DNA of 64,000 nucleotides from Ochrobactrum teleogrylli. GTDB lineage: Bacteria; Pseudomonadota; Alphaproteobacteria; Rhizobiales; Rhizobiaceae. Positions 17,781 through 27,120 of the stretch are shown in pieces. The position numbers and the translations under genes are program-made. The notes under the pieces were generated by a model that did not search any database, was not told the origin of the DNA, and saw only the letters and a program-made list of their open reading frames with translations. The stretch covers positions 124,001 to 188,000 of the forward strand of contig NZ_VEWL01000008.1 in NCBI RefSeq assembly GCF_006376685.1, in the 5' to 3' direction. Numbering within the stretch: the first letter of the stretch is position 1; the number at the start of each line of letters is the position of its first letter.

Positions 17781-18941
17781 CTATTCGGCGGGAGTGTCTT
17801 CAGGCTTCAAATCCTGCTCGGCTTTGGTGGATTTTTGATGCGTAAAGCCCTTCAAACCCTTGGCTGTTTCTTCGGCGTCACGTTTAATTTCCACGTCGCT
17901 CATTGCATAATGAACGGCCAGTTTAGCAATTGAGGTCAAGGCGCTCAAATGAATGCGCTCATACCCATGGGACGCATCAACGCCGAATGTTAACAGCGCG
18001 GTGCGCACGTCATGCCCTGCCTCCACGGCTGAAGCCGCATCCGAACGGTAATATCGAAACACGTCTTTTTGTACCTGGATATCGTGTTCGCCACAGAGTT
18101 CATAAAGCTTCTTGGTCAGATGATAATCGAACGGCCCGGTCTGGTCGGCCATAGCGAGCGTTACGCCGAATTCCGACGAGTTCTGCCCCGGCGCGGTCGT
18201 TCCATTATCGATGGCAACGAGAGAGGCAATATCGGGAACCACCACAGCCGACGCGCCGACCCCAACTTCTTCGCCGATGGTGAAGAGCCAATAGGTGTCA
18301 ACCGGCGTTTCGATCCCGCCTCGCTGCATGGCTTCGAGTGAGGCGAGCATGATGGCCACGCCTGCCTTGTCATCCAGATGGCGAGAGACGATGAAGCCGT
18401 TATCAATAAACTCTGGCGCGGGATCGACAGCAACAATATCGCCCACATCAATCCCAAGCTGAACAAGGTCTTCCTTGTTGCGTGCCAGTGCATCAACCCG
18501 CAACTCGACATGTGGCCAGCCGACCGGCTGAGTGTCGACTTCTTCGTTGAAGGTGTGCCCGGACGCCTTTAATGGCAGGACGGACCCGCGATAGGTTCCC
18601 TTGCTGGAAAAGATGGAAACCCGTGCGCCTTCTGCGAAACGGGCAGACCAGTTTCCGATAGAGACCAGTTCAAGACGACCGTTATCTTTCAGGTACTTAA
18701 CCTGCGCGCCTAATGTATCCACATGCGATACGATACCCCGCGCCGGGCGCCGGGATGCGCCCGGTCTACGGGCCCGAATTGCACCGCGTCTGGTCAGCAT
18801 CACTTCCAGACCGAGCATTTCCAGTTCACGGGCGACATAGCGGACGGCTTCATCCGTAAAACCCGTTGGGCTTGGTATCGAAAGAAGCGCTTTAAGCCTT
18901 GTAACGAGGTAGTCCTGATTAATGGGGATGGAGTTCTGCAT
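17781..18941 (-). CDS. M42-family metallopeptidase, NAGGN-system type
   Basis: Two-metal peptidase of 386 residues from the ATG at 18941; a GTG at 19028 overlapping the doeD stop is an alternative start. Metal-ligand positions of family M42 are visible: His and Asp in GIVSHVDTLG, Asp in HLDDKAGVAIM, Glu-Glu in TIGEEVGVGAS, Asp in VAIDNGT and His in VDASHGYERIH. A peptidase of this family is a regular third member of the NAGGN gene set. Here it is separated from asnO-ngg by the peptide importer and follows doeD closely. Hydrolysis of NAGGN or another short peptide is inferred. Confidence 0.82.
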   Translation of the reverse strand: MQNSIPINQDYLVTRLKALLSIPSPTGFTDEAVRYVARELEMLGLEVMLTRRGAIRARRPGASRRPARGIVSHVDTLGAQVKYLKDNGRLELVSIGNWSARFAEGARVSIFSSKGTYRGSVLPLKASGHTFNEEVDTQPVGWPHVELRVDALARNKEDLVQLGIDVGDIVAVDPAPEFIDNGFIVSRHLDDKAGVAIMLASLEAMQRGGIETPVDTYWLFTIGEEVGVGASAVVVPDIASLVAIDNGTTAPGQNSSEFGVTLAMADQTGPFDYHLTKKLYELCGEHDIQVQKDVFRYYRSDAASAVEAGHDVRTALLTFGVDASHGYERIHLSALTSIAKLAVHYAMSDVEIKRDAEETAKGLKGFTHQKSTKAEQDLKPEDTPAE

Positions 18942-19024
18942 AAAGCGAATGTCGCAGAATGCAGAAATATCGTCAACAAGGTGGGGCCACTCCCTCGTGA
19001 AGTTGGCCCCGTGCGGCCTTGTTA

Positions 19025-20437
19025 TCACCGGTCTGCGAAAACGCTTTCAATCGCCGCTTTCGTTGCAGAAACGACCTGATCCGCTTCTTCCTGCGTCAGA
19101 CAAAGCGGAGGCGCAAAGCCCAGAATGTCACCTTCGGGCATTGCACGCCCGATGACGCCATTGGCAAGAAGGGCGGCCGAAATTTGTGCGCCAATCTTGA
19201 GTGACGGGTCGAAGAATTGACGATCATCGCGATCTTCCACAAACTCGATAGCGGCCATCAGCCCCTCACCGCGCACATCTCCGACATGCTTGTGATCGCC
19301 GATAGCGTCCCGAAGCGCCTTGCGGAAATAAGCGCCGGTTGACCCAGCATTCTCTACCAGCTTCAGTTCGTCAATGAGCTTGAGATTTGCTACACCGGCA
19401 GCAGCACAGATCGGATGCGCGGAATAGGTCCAGCCATGACCAATCGGTCCCATCTTGTCTGATCCCTTGACCAACACTTCCCACATGTGATCCGAAACGA
19501 TCGATCCGGAAAGTGGCGCATAGGCCGATGTCAATCCCTTGGCGATGGTAATCAGATCGGGTTTCATCCCGTAATGGTCTGAGCCAAACATGCTGCCGAG
19601 GCGGCCAAAGCCTGTCACGACTTCGTCTGCAACAAGCAGAATGTCGTATTTGTCGAGCACGGCCTGTATCTTCTGCCAATATCCTGCTGGAGGCGGCACG
19701 ATACCCCCCGTACCCAGCACAGGCTCGCCGATGAAAGCAGCAATTGTGTCAGGCCCTTCCGCCAGGATCATCTCTTCAAGCTTGTCGGCGCAATATTGCG
19801 CGAATTGCTCTTCGCTCGTCGAGCGATCTTCGCGGCGGAAAAAGTAAGGCGCCTGCGTATGCAAGATGGGCGCGCGCGGTAGATCGAAGGCGTTATGAAA
19901 AGTCGCAAGACCGGTCAAACTACCGGTCATAACGCCGGAGCCATGATAACCGCGCCAGCGCGAGATGATTTTCTTCTTCTCGGGGCGCCCCAGAATATTG
20001 TTGTAATACCATATCAGTTTGATGTTGGTTTCATTGGCGTCGGAACCCGACAAGCCGAAATAGACGCGGCTCATATGATCGGGCGCACGATCGATAATCA
20101 TCTTGGCAAGCGTAATTGACACTTCCGTACCATGGCCGACATAGGCATGATAGTAGGCGAGTTTATGGGCCTGTTCAGCGATCGCATCGGCGATCTCCTT
20201 ACGGCCATAGCCGACATTCACACAGTATAGTCCGGCAAAGGCGTCAAGGCTCTGACGTCCATTCACGTCGGTGATAAACACACCCTTACCATCGTCCAAC
20301 ACACGGGTTGAAGTCTCACCACGTGCATGCATTCCCATATGTGTCGATGGGTGGAAAAAATGATCGCGGTCCCAGGCGGTCAATTCGTTGCTGTTGTTTA
20401 ACACTGTCAGTTTCCTTTCATTGCGCGACACATTCAT
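19025..20437 (-). CDS. doeD: Class III aminotransferase, probable diaminobutyrate transaminase of ectoine catabolism
   Basis: PLP enzyme of 470 residues. Class III hallmarks are visible: GLSGSDANETNIKL for cofactor phosphate binding, LLVADEVVTGFGRLGSMF, and the PLP lysine in ITIAKGLTSAYAPL. Many such enzymes act on omega-amino acids. The assignment to DoeD (diaminobutyrate to aspartate semialdehyde) rests on its four-base overlap with a semialdehyde dehydrogenase gene and on the neighbouring ectoine uptake and hydrolysis genes. A general omega-amino acid:pyruvate transaminase is the alternative. Confidence 0.8.
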   Translation of the reverse strand: MNVSRNERKLTVLNNSNELTAWDRDHFFHPSTHMGMHARGETSTRVLDDGKGVFITDVNGRQSLDAFAGLYCVNVGYGRKEIADAIAEQAHKLAYYHAYVGHGTEVSITLAKMIIDRAPDHMSRVYFGLSGSDANETNIKLIWYYNNILGRPEKKKIISRWRGYHGSGVMTGSLTGLATFHNAFDLPRAPILHTQAPYFFRREDRSTSEEQFAQYCADKLEEMILAEGPDTIAAFIGEPVLGTGGIVPPPAGYWQKIQAVLDKYDILLVADEVVTGFGRLGSMFGSDHYGMKPDLITIAKGLTSAYAPLSGSIVSDHMWEVLVKGSDKMGPIGHGWTYSAHPICAAAGVANLKLIDELKLVENAGSTGAYFRKALRDAIGDHKHVGDVRGEGLMAAIEFVEDRDDRQFFDPSLKIGAQISAALLANGVIGRAMPEGDILGFAPPLCLTQEEADQVVSATKAAIESVFADR

Positions 20438-21930
20438 GCGGCGGTATCGATGCAGAGATATTTGAGTTCGGTGAAAGCGTGGATGCCGTGATGGGAACCT
20501 TCGCGTCCCAATCCGGACTGTTTCCAGCCGCCGAAGGGTATGGGCGCACCAGTGATCTTGGCGCGATTGATGGCGACCATGCCGTATTCGAGAGCACGCC
20601 CCATCCGCAGCTGCCGTGCACCATTGGCGGTCACGACATAAGCGACAAGGCCATATTCTGTATCGTTGGCCCGCGCGATGACCTCATCTTCCTGATCGAA
20701 TGCAGCAATAGCTGCAACCGGGCCAAAGGTTTCTTCGTGCATGATAGCCGCACCGTCCGGCACATCGACAAGCAATGTCGGTTCATAAAACAACGTATTG
20801 TCACCGATGCGATTGCCGCCAACGAGTACCCGCGCTCCTCGCGTACGCGCATCCGCCACGTGTTCTTCGACCTTCTCGACCGCTCGGCTATGCATCAGCG
20901 GCCCGATATCCACTCCCGCTTCAAAGCCTTGGCCCACCCTGAGCGCTGCAATGCGCGCCGCAAAGGCTTCGGTGAATGACACGAGAATGCCGCGCTGAAC
21001 AAAAATACGATTTGCAGCCAAACAGTCCTGACCGGAGGTTGCGAATTTCGCGGCCATGGCCACGTCTACAGCTCGCTCCAGATCGGCATCATCAAAAATG
21101 ATCAATGGTGCATGCCCGCCAAGTTCCATGACAAGGCGCTTGACCGTTGCCGCACATTTGGAAGCGATCAGCTTACCGATCTCAGTAGAACCCGTGAAGC
21201 TCAAAGCGCGTATGCGCGTATCATTGCAAAGCGTATCGACGATTGGCGCCGCCTTACCTGTCACAACGTTGAAGATGCCAGCGGGAAAGCCCGCTCTTTC
21301 GCCAAGTTCCGCGAGAGCAAGTGCGGAAAGCGGCGTCTCGGATGACGGATGAACAACGACCGGACAACCCGCTGCAATAGCAGCAGCGGCCTTCCGCGTA
21401 ACCATCGCGTTTGGAAAATTCCATGGCGTTACCAGCCCCACAACGCCGAGAGCCTCGCGACGTACCAGCATCTCTGCATCCGGCAGATGGCTCGCTATTG
21501 TTTCACCGTTCAGGCGTTTTGCATCTTCTGCAAACCATTCAACGAAAGACGCGCCATAATCGATTTCACCGAGGGATTCCGGAAACGGCTTGCCCTGCTC
21601 AAGCGTCATCAGTACTGCCAGGTCATCCCGGTTCTGGACGATCAGTTCGTACCATCGCCGCAGAATTCGCGCCCGCTCCTGTGGGAGCAGTTGCACCCAT
21701 TCGGGAAATGCCTTTTCCGCCGCATCTATTGCTGTAAGCGTCTGGGTTTCATTCAGGCTTGCGACCCGTGCCAGGCGCTGTCCTGTCGCGGGGTCCACAA
21801 CCGGAAATGTCTCCGCCTTCTCTCCAGCCACCCAACGTCTGTTGATATAGGCCAGCTCGCGAAAGAGATGTTTGTCACGCAGCCTTTTGAGCCCGTCATG
21901 TTGTATCGGATGATCCAGAACGGCATTCAT
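20434..21930 (-). CDS. doeC: Semialdehyde dehydrogenase of ectoine catabolism (succinate-semialdehyde-dehydrogenase family)
   Basis: Aldehyde dehydrogenase of 498 residues. VTPWNFPNAMVTRK and FTGSTEIGKLIASKC form the cofactor site, Glu in LVMELGGHAP is the general base, and Cys in TSGQDCLAANR the nucleophile. In ectoine degradation DoeC oxidises aspartate semialdehyde to aspartate; sequence alone would also allow a GabD-type succinate-semialdehyde role. It heads the doeC-doeD unit, and repeated AsnC/Lrp-like palindromes sit just upstream. Confidence 0.8.
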   Translation of the reverse strand: MNAVLDHPIQHDGLKRLRDKHLFRELAYINRRWVAGEKAETFPVVDPATGQRLARVASLNETQTLTAIDAAEKAFPEWVQLLPQERARILRRWYELIVQNRDDLAVLMTLEQGKPFPESLGEIDYGASFVEWFAEDAKRLNGETIASHLPDAEMLVRREALGVVGLVTPWNFPNAMVTRKAAAAIAAGCPVVVHPSSETPLSALALAELGERAGFPAGIFNVVTGKAAPIVDTLCNDTRIRALSFTGSTEIGKLIASKCAATVKRLVMELGGHAPLIIFDDADLERAVDVAMAAKFATSGQDCLAANRIFVQRGILVSFTEAFAARIAALRVGQGFEAGVDIGPLMHSRAVEKVEEHVADARTRGARVLVGGNRIGDNTLFYEPTLLVDVPDGAAIMHEETFGPVAAIAAFDQEDEVIARANDTEYGLVAYVVTANGARQLRMGRALEYGMVAINRAKITGAPIPFGGWKQSGLGREGSHHGIHAFTELKYLCIDTAA

Positions 21931-21977
21931 CGTGCTTCTCCCAATTCAGGAAAAGCATCTCATAGGAGCACCGTTGA

Positions 21978-22030
21978 TTTGGACCAAAGCGACCGACGCC
22001 ACTGGTTATTTGGACCAAACTTGGCCCAGT
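21978..22030. promoter_or_regulatory. Tandem AsnC/Lrp-like operators upstream of doeC
   Basis: Two identical perfect palindromes TTTGGACCAAA occur at 21978-21988 and 22009-22019, 31 bases (about three helical turns) apart. A degenerate third, CTTGGCCCAGT, follows at 22020-22030. They lie between doeC and the AsnC/Lrp gene, 48-100 bases upstream of the doeC start. Binding by that regulator is inferred. Confidence 0.6.
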
Positions 22031-22046
22031 GCATAGTCCGCTTGGT

Positions 22047-22544
22047 CTACGCTTGATCGTCGGCAAGAAGCGATAGTGGCGCAGCGCCCTTCCAATCCTT
22101 GACCAGCTTGGTCACGATATAGGTGAAATAGCGCTCGATACCGATATTCTGGTCCAAAAGCCGGTCGATCAGCCGCTGGTAGCCATCAATATCGCGCGCA
22201 GCGACCATCAGGAAATAGTCCACACCACCACCAACCGACCAGCACGAAATGATTTCCGGCAACGCCGCAACGACACGTTCAAACCGATCAAAGTCACTTT
22301 GACGATGATTTCCAAGTGTAATCTGCACAATGACATGCGCGATGGGAGCGACTTTACGGTAGGCGATATGCGCATGATAACCGGTCACTATGCCAGCTTC
22401 TTCCAGTTTGCGAAGGCGCAGCCAACACGGCGTCGGCGACAGCCCGACCTTTTCCGCCAATGCAAGTTTTGTGATTTTCGCATTCTCCTGCACCGCATCG
22501 AGAATACGCAGATCAACAGCATCGAGCTTAAGGGCAGATTTCAT
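22047..22544 (-). CDS. doeX: AsnC/Lrp-family regulator of ectoine degradation
   Basis: 165 residues from the ATG at 22544. The N-terminal helix-turn-helix (LDAVDLRILDAVQENAKITK, then LSPTPCWLRLRKLEEAGIV) is followed by the AsnC ligand and oligomerisation domain. Relatives named DoeX accompany doeCD in ectoine degraders, and the immediate neighbour is doeC, transcribed in the same direction. The palindromes between its stop and doeC are probable binding sites. The ribosome site before the chosen start is weak; the frame is open 22 codons further upstream. Confidence 0.8.
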   Translation of the reverse strand: MKSALKLDAVDLRILDAVQENAKITKLALAEKVGLSPTPCWLRLRKLEEAGIVTGYHAHIAYRKVAPIAHVIVQITLGNHRQSDFDRFERVVAALPEIISCWSVGGGVDYFLMVAARDIDGYQRLIDRLLDQNIGIERYFTYIVTKLVKDWKGAAPLSLLADDQA

Positions 22545-22839
22545 TCGGTTGATCCGGTTCCAGTGAGAATTCAGTGCGCTCTTCCTTGCATGAGCAGACA
22601 GGGCTGGCAAGGCTAGCCGCCAGAACAGTGCGCAAATCTAATTGTAATGATCCAATATAATCATTGACATGATCTTTCCTGTCTTTCACACATATTGCAA
22701 CGAAAATAATCAAGACATGGGGAACGAGCTTGCGACCACACGGTTTCGCATATGGTGCATTATTGCGTCCTGCATTTCAGCACCAATGCAATTGGCCGCA
22801 GCCTTTCCGTTCCTCGACTAGTTTTGAGAGGCGAAAGAC
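22545..22839. promoter_or_regulatory. Divergent region between AsnC/Lrp gene and eutB
   Basis: 295 bases, AT-rich in the middle, with no convincing gene. It must carry the eutB operon promoter. A TTGACA at 22664-22669 is a possible -35 element, but no good -10 was found at the right distance. TCATTGACATGATC at 22661-22674 resembles the TCATGACA repeats upstream of enuR. Confidence 0.45.
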
Positions 22840-23829
22840 GTGTCCGCAATGGTGAGTATCCGGGAAGTCGAACAGGCGCACGACAGGCTGCGTGGCCAAA
22901 TTGTGCGGACCCCGCTCGTTCGCACAAAACGCCTCAGTGAAATGTCCGGGGCACCGATCTTCCTCAAACTTGAAAATCACCAAACCACCGGCAGCTTCAA
23001 GTTGCGTGGTGCAACGAACGCCGTTCTCAGCTTGCCTGCTTCCAAGCGAAAGTTTGGACTTGTCACCGCTTCCACAGGAAATCATGGCCGCGCATTGGCC
23101 CATGCGGCTTCTCTGCAAGGTCTCACAGCCACTATCTGCCTCTCCTCACTCGTTCCGCGAAACAAAGTCGAGGCGATTGAGCTACTGGGTGCCAATATTC
23201 GCATTGTCGGAAAGTCTCAAGATGACGCGATGGAGGAAGTCGTCCGTCTTGTGCGCGATGAGAACATGAATGCGGTTCCGCCTTTCGATGATCCACACGT
23301 GATCGCGGGCCAAGGAACCATCGGGCTTGAGTTGCTGGAAACTATGCCTGACATGGAAACCGTGCTTATCCCGCTTTCCGGTGGTGGGCTGGCGGCAGGC
23401 ATCGCCGCCGCAGTCAAAGCACATAAACCCAAAGCCCGAATAGTTGGTATCTCAATGCGGCGGGGCGCTGCAATGCAGGCAAGTCTCGCCGTCGGCCATC
23501 CTGTCTATGTAGAAGAAGTGGATTCGCTGGCGGACTCGCTAGGCGGCGGCATCGGTCTTGATAATCGCTGGACCTTCGCCATGTGCCGCGATCTGCTGGA
23601 TGACGTGCTTTTGCTTGACGAAGAAGAGATTGCCTCAGGTGTGAAACACATGGCCCTTCACGAAAATGAAGTCATCGAGGGCGCAGCCGCCGTTGGTGTT
23701 GGTGCGCTTCTTAGTGGCAAACTTGAGGTTTCAACCCCAACCGCGATTATTGTTTCTGGTGGCAATATCGATCCCAAACAACATCGCATGATCATGAATG
23801 GCTTTGTGGGGGAGCGAGCTGATGGCTGA
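22840..23829 (+). CDS. eutB: Hydroxyectoine utilization dehydratase (threonine-dehydratase fold)
   Basis: PLP enzyme of 329 residues in the serine/threonine dehydratase fold. The PLP lysine lies in TTGSFKLRGATNAV, the phosphate loop in LSGGGLAAGIAA. EutB is thought to act on hydroxyectoine-derived intermediates. Sequence alone would say threonine dehydratase; the assignment comes from the gene order eutB-eutC-doeA-doeB followed by ehu transporter genes. Start is GTG at 22840 or ATG at 22849; neither has a strong ribosome site. Confidence 0.85.
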   Translation: MSAMVSIREVEQAHDRLRGQIVRTPLVRTKRLSEMSGAPIFLKLENHQTTGSFKLRGATNAVLSLPASKRKFGLVTASTGNHGRALAHAASLQGLTATICLSSLVPRNKVEAIELLGANIRIVGKSQDDAMEEVVRLVRDENMNAVPPFDDPHVIAGQGTIGLELLETMPDMETVLIPLSGGGLAAGIAAAVKAHKPKARIVGISMRRGAAMQASLAVGHPVYVEEVDSLADSLGGGIGLDNRWTFAMCRDLLDDVLLLDEEEIASGVKHMALHENEVIEGAAAVGVGALLSGKLEVSTPTAIIVSGGNIDPKQHRMIMNGFVGERADG

Positions 23830-24835
23830 AATGCGGATATTAAGCGAAGCAGATCTTCGTCAGTTCATTGCGCTCGATCTGGAAACAGTCGCCTGTGTCG
23901 AAGATGCGTTTCGCGCGCTTGCAGGTGGGGACGTCCGTATGCCGCCGATCCTACGGCTCGACATTCCCGCCGAGCGCGGGGAAGTCGATGTTAAAACCGC
24001 CTATATTCCGGGGCTCGATAGTTTCGCGATCAAGATCAGCCCTGGATTCTTCAACAATCCTTCCATTGGCTTGCCTTCGACCAACGGCCTGATGATCCAG
24101 TTTTCTGCAAAAACCGGGCTGATCGAAGCCCTGCTGCTCGACAATGGATATCTGACTGACTTGCGCACCGCAGCAGCGGGCGCGGTCGCTGCAAAATATC
24201 TGGCCCGAGAAGACGCCAACACAGCCGCAATCTTTGGCGCGGGTATACAGGCCCAATTGCAGCTCGAAGCCCTCACTCTGGTGCGCCGGATCGGGGAAGC
24301 CCGCATCTGGGCACGCGATTTCAAGAAAGCGACAAGCGCAGCGGCGGTCCTGGAACAGAAGCTAGGAATCCCGGTCGTTCCCGTTGAAGATGCGCGAAAG
24401 GCCTGTGCGGGGGCCGATATCATCGTCACGACCACACCGTCAGAAAAGCCACTCATCGAGGCTGACTGGCTGGAGCCGGGGCAACATCTCACCGCCATGG
24501 GTTCGGATGCCGAACACAAGAACGAAATAGAACCCGCGATCTTTCGCCGACCGATCCTGTATGTCGCGGACAGCCTCAGCCAGACGCGCAGGTTGGGGGA
24601 ATTGCATCACGCAATCGACGCCGGGATCGTTGCTGCCGATGCCCATTTCCCTGAACTCGGACAGATCATTTCAGAGGGGGGCAATTTCCTCCGTAATGCC
24701 GAAGACATCACATTTTGCGACCTGACGGGCACCGGCGTTCAGGACACGGCCATTGCACGTCTTGCCACGGAACGCGCAACCAAGCGCGACGCTGGCGCCA
24801 AAATCGACTCGAACAAATCTGCTGGAGCCAAATAA
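23822..24835 (+). CDS. eutC: Ectoine utilization protein EutC (ornithine cyclodeaminase family)
   Basis: 337 residues in the ornithine cyclodeaminase/mu-crystallin family. The NAD-binding segment TAAIFGAGIQAQLQLEAL and PGLDSFAIKISPGFFNNP are typical. The ATG at 23822 lies inside the end of eutB (8-base overlap) behind GGGGGAGCG. In hydroxyectoine degraders EutC works with EutB; its precise reaction is inferred. Other members of the family reduce imines or deaminate ornithine. Confidence 0.85.
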   Translation: MAEMRILSEADLRQFIALDLETVACVEDAFRALAGGDVRMPPILRLDIPAERGEVDVKTAYIPGLDSFAIKISPGFFNNPSIGLPSTNGLMIQFSAKTGLIEALLLDNGYLTDLRTAAAGAVAAKYLAREDANTAAIFGAGIQAQLQLEALTLVRRIGEARIWARDFKKATSAAAVLEQKLGIPVVPVEDARKACAGADIIVTTTPSEKPLIEADWLEPGQHLTAMGSDAEHKNEIEPAIFRRPILYVADSLSQTRRLGELHHAIDAGIVAADAHFPELGQIISEGGNFLRNAEDITFCDLTGTGVQDTAIARLATERATKRDAGAKIDSNKSAGAK

Positions 24836-26013
24836 TGAGCGTTGAACTCAATTTCATCCGCGCCGAGTATGACGCCAGAATTGCCAAGACCAGACGCGCC
24901 ATGGAGAAGGCTGGTTTCGACATCATCATTGTAACCGACCCGTCCAACATGCATTGGCTGACCGGTTATGACGGCTGGTCCTTTTATGTTCATCAATGCG
25001 TTGTCCTTGCGATGGATGGAGAACCAATCTGGTATGGGCGCCGTCAAGACGGAAACGGCGCAAAACGCACGGCCTGGATCAGCCACGACAGTATTATTGG
25101 TTATCCGGATCACTATGTGCAGTCGCTGGAACGCCATCCTATGGATTTACTGGCGTCCATCCTTGACGATAAGGGTTGGGGCAACAAGACGATTGCGGTG
25201 GAGTTCGACAATTATTGGTATACGGCGGCGGCCCATCACGCTCTGCAAAGGCACTTGCCGAATGCACGGTTCAAGGACGCTCAGGGACTGGTGAATTGGC
25301 AACGTGCCGTCAAAAGCCCCACGGAGATTGATTACATGCGCAAGGCGGGCCTCATTGTCGAAGCCATGCACAAACGCATCGTCGATACGATAGAACCGGG
25401 CATGCGCAAATGCGATCTTGTGGCAGAAATCTATGACGCCGGAATACGTGGTGTGGGCGAATTTGGCGGTGATTATCCAGCCATCGTACCGCTCTTGCCC
25501 TCTGGCGCAGATGCTTCCGCCCCCCACCTCACATGGAACGATTTGCCGATGAAATCCGGCGAAGGTACGTTCTTCGAGATTGCAGGGTGTTACAAACGCT
25601 ATCATTGCCCGCTGTCTCGAACTGTCTTCCTGGGCAAGCCGACACAGGCATTTCTCGATGCCGAGAAGGCCACACTGGAGGGGATGGAGGCTGGTCTCGC
25701 GGCTGCCCGGCCCGGCAACACCTGTGAAGACATTGCTTCTGGATTTTTCGGTGTTCTCAAAAAATATGGCATCATTAAAGATAATCGCACAGGCTATTCG
25801 ATCGGTCTTTCCTATCCGCCAGATTGGGGTGAGCGCACGATGAGCCTGAGACCTGGTGATCGCACTGAATTGCAGCCAGGCATGACCTTTCACTTCATGA
25901 CGGGGCTTTGGCTTGAAACCATGGGGCTGGAAATCACAGAAAGCATCGTCATCACCGAAACCGGCGTCGAATGCCTTTCAAACGTACCACGCAAGCTGGT
26001 GGTCAAAGACTAG
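24835..26013 (+). CDS. doeA: Ectoine hydrolase DoeA/EutD
   Basis: 392 residues of the M24 peptidase (creatinase/aminopeptidase P) fold. The N-terminal creatinase-like domain (VTDPSNMHWLTGYDGWSFYV) precedes the pita-bread domain (FEIAGCYKRYHCPLSRTVFL). It opens the ectoine ring to N-acetyl-diaminobutyrate in the cytoplasm. The ATG shares a base with the eutC TAA (TAATG), so translation is coupled. Context with doeB, eutBC and ehu genes makes this the ectoine hydrolase rather than a generic Xaa-Pro peptidase. Confidence 0.92.
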   Translation: MSVELNFIRAEYDARIAKTRRAMEKAGFDIIIVTDPSNMHWLTGYDGWSFYVHQCVVLAMDGEPIWYGRRQDGNGAKRTAWISHDSIIGYPDHYVQSLERHPMDLLASILDDKGWGNKTIAVEFDNYWYTAAAHHALQRHLPNARFKDAQGLVNWQRAVKSPTEIDYMRKAGLIVEAMHKRIVDTIEPGMRKCDLVAEIYDAGIRGVGEFGGDYPAIVPLLPSGADASAPHLTWNDLPMKSGEGTFFEIAGCYKRYHCPLSRTVFLGKPTQAFLDAEKATLEGMEAGLAAARPGNTCEDIASGFFGVLKKYGIIKDNRTGYSIGLSYPPDWGERTMSLRPGDRTELQPGMTFHFMTGLWLETMGLEITESIVITETGVECLSNVPRKLVVKD

Positions 26014-26017
26014 TTTC

Positions 26018-27046
26018 ATGATACACACAACGCCACCTCCACGCCCCTCCCCGATCACACCCACTGTCGATCTTACGCGGGATGGAATCCAGCATGGCCA
26101 TTTGCGGCTGCCGTGGTCGCGGGACGATTCCGCATGGGGCTCAGTGATGATCCCAATCTGCGTGATCCGCAACGGTGATGGTCCGACGGCACTGCTGACC
26201 GGCGCCAATCACGGCGACGAATATGAAGGGCCTGTGGCGCTCTATGATCTCGCAGCAAGTCTGAAGCCGGAGCAAATCAATGGTCGCGTCATCATCGTTC
26301 CTGCGATGAATTTCCCAGCCTTTCAGAAGGGCACCCGCACCTCCCCAATCGACAAGGGCAATCTCAATCGCAGTTTTCCGGGCCGTCCTGACGGTACGGT
26401 CACGGAGAAAATCGCCGACTACTTCACGCGCTATCTTATGCCAGAAGCCGACATCGTATTGGACTTCCATTCAGGGGGGCGCACGCTGGATTTCCTACCC
26501 TATGCGGCTGCACATGCTCTGCCCGACAAGGTACAGGAAAGCCGCTGCTTTGCCGCAGTCAAGGCCTTCTCCGCGCCCTATTCCATGCGCATGATCGAGA
26601 TAGATGCGGTGGGCATGTATGACACCACTGCGGAAGAAGCTGGGAAGGTCTTTGTGACAACCGAGCTCGCAGGTGGTGGAACCATATCCGCCCGCACGGC
26701 TGCCATTGCCAAACGCGGCGTGCGCAACCTTTTGCGCCATTCCGGCATTCTGGAAGGTGAGATTGAACAGTCGCCGACGGTCTGGCTCGATATGCCGTCA
26801 GAGGATTGTTTCGGCTTTGCAGACACAGACGGCCTATTGGAACCGCTCGTCGATCTGGGTTCCGAAATTCGGAAGGGTGACCTCATCGCCCGAGTCCATA
26901 ACATAATGCGGACCGGCAGTGCACCGCAGGAACACCGCGCCAAGCTCGACGGTGTTCTGGCTGCCCGCCACTTTCCGGGGCTCGTCAAGATGGGTGACTG
27001 CCTCGCGGTCATTGCCACAATCTGCGAGGAACCCGTAGTGCGTTAA
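26018..27046 (+). CDS. doeB: N-acetyl-diaminobutyrate deacetylase DoeB/EutE
   Basis: 342-residue zinc amidohydrolase of the succinylglutamate desuccinylase/aspartoacylase family. Zinc-site motifs are visible: His and Glu in GANHGDEYEGP and His in VLDFHSGG. It removes the acetyl group after DoeA opens ectoine, giving 2,4-diaminobutyrate for DoeD. The ATG at 26018 follows the doeA stop by four bases; the frame runs further upstream inside doeA but that part has no family similarity. Confidence 0.92.
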   Translation: MIHTTPPPRPSPITPTVDLTRDGIQHGHLRLPWSRDDSAWGSVMIPICVIRNGDGPTALLTGANHGDEYEGPVALYDLAASLKPEQINGRVIIVPAMNFPAFQKGTRTSPIDKGNLNRSFPGRPDGTVTEKIADYFTRYLMPEADIVLDFHSGGRTLDFLPYAAAHALPDKVQESRCFAAVKAFSAPYSMRMIEIDAVGMYDTTAEEAGKVFVTTELAGGGTISARTAAIAKRGVRNLLRHSGILEGEIEQSPTVWLDMPSEDCFGFADTDGLLEPLVDLGSEIRKGDLIARVHNIMRTGSAPQEHRAKLDGVLAARHFPGLVKMGDCLAVIATICEEPVVR

Positions 27047-27120
27047 CCGAAACCCATTGAGCTACCGAAGCAATAAGCCGGAGTAAAACAAACCGGTAAT
27101 TTCAAAGAGGAGTGAACACA

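Noticed and set aside
22661-22700. Complete eutB promoter
   Set aside because: TTGACA is present but no convincing -10 lies 16-18 bases downstream, so only the -35 candidate is noted.
25147-25893. Minus-strand frame opposite doeA
   Set aside because: Shadow of the M24-family gene, no motif.
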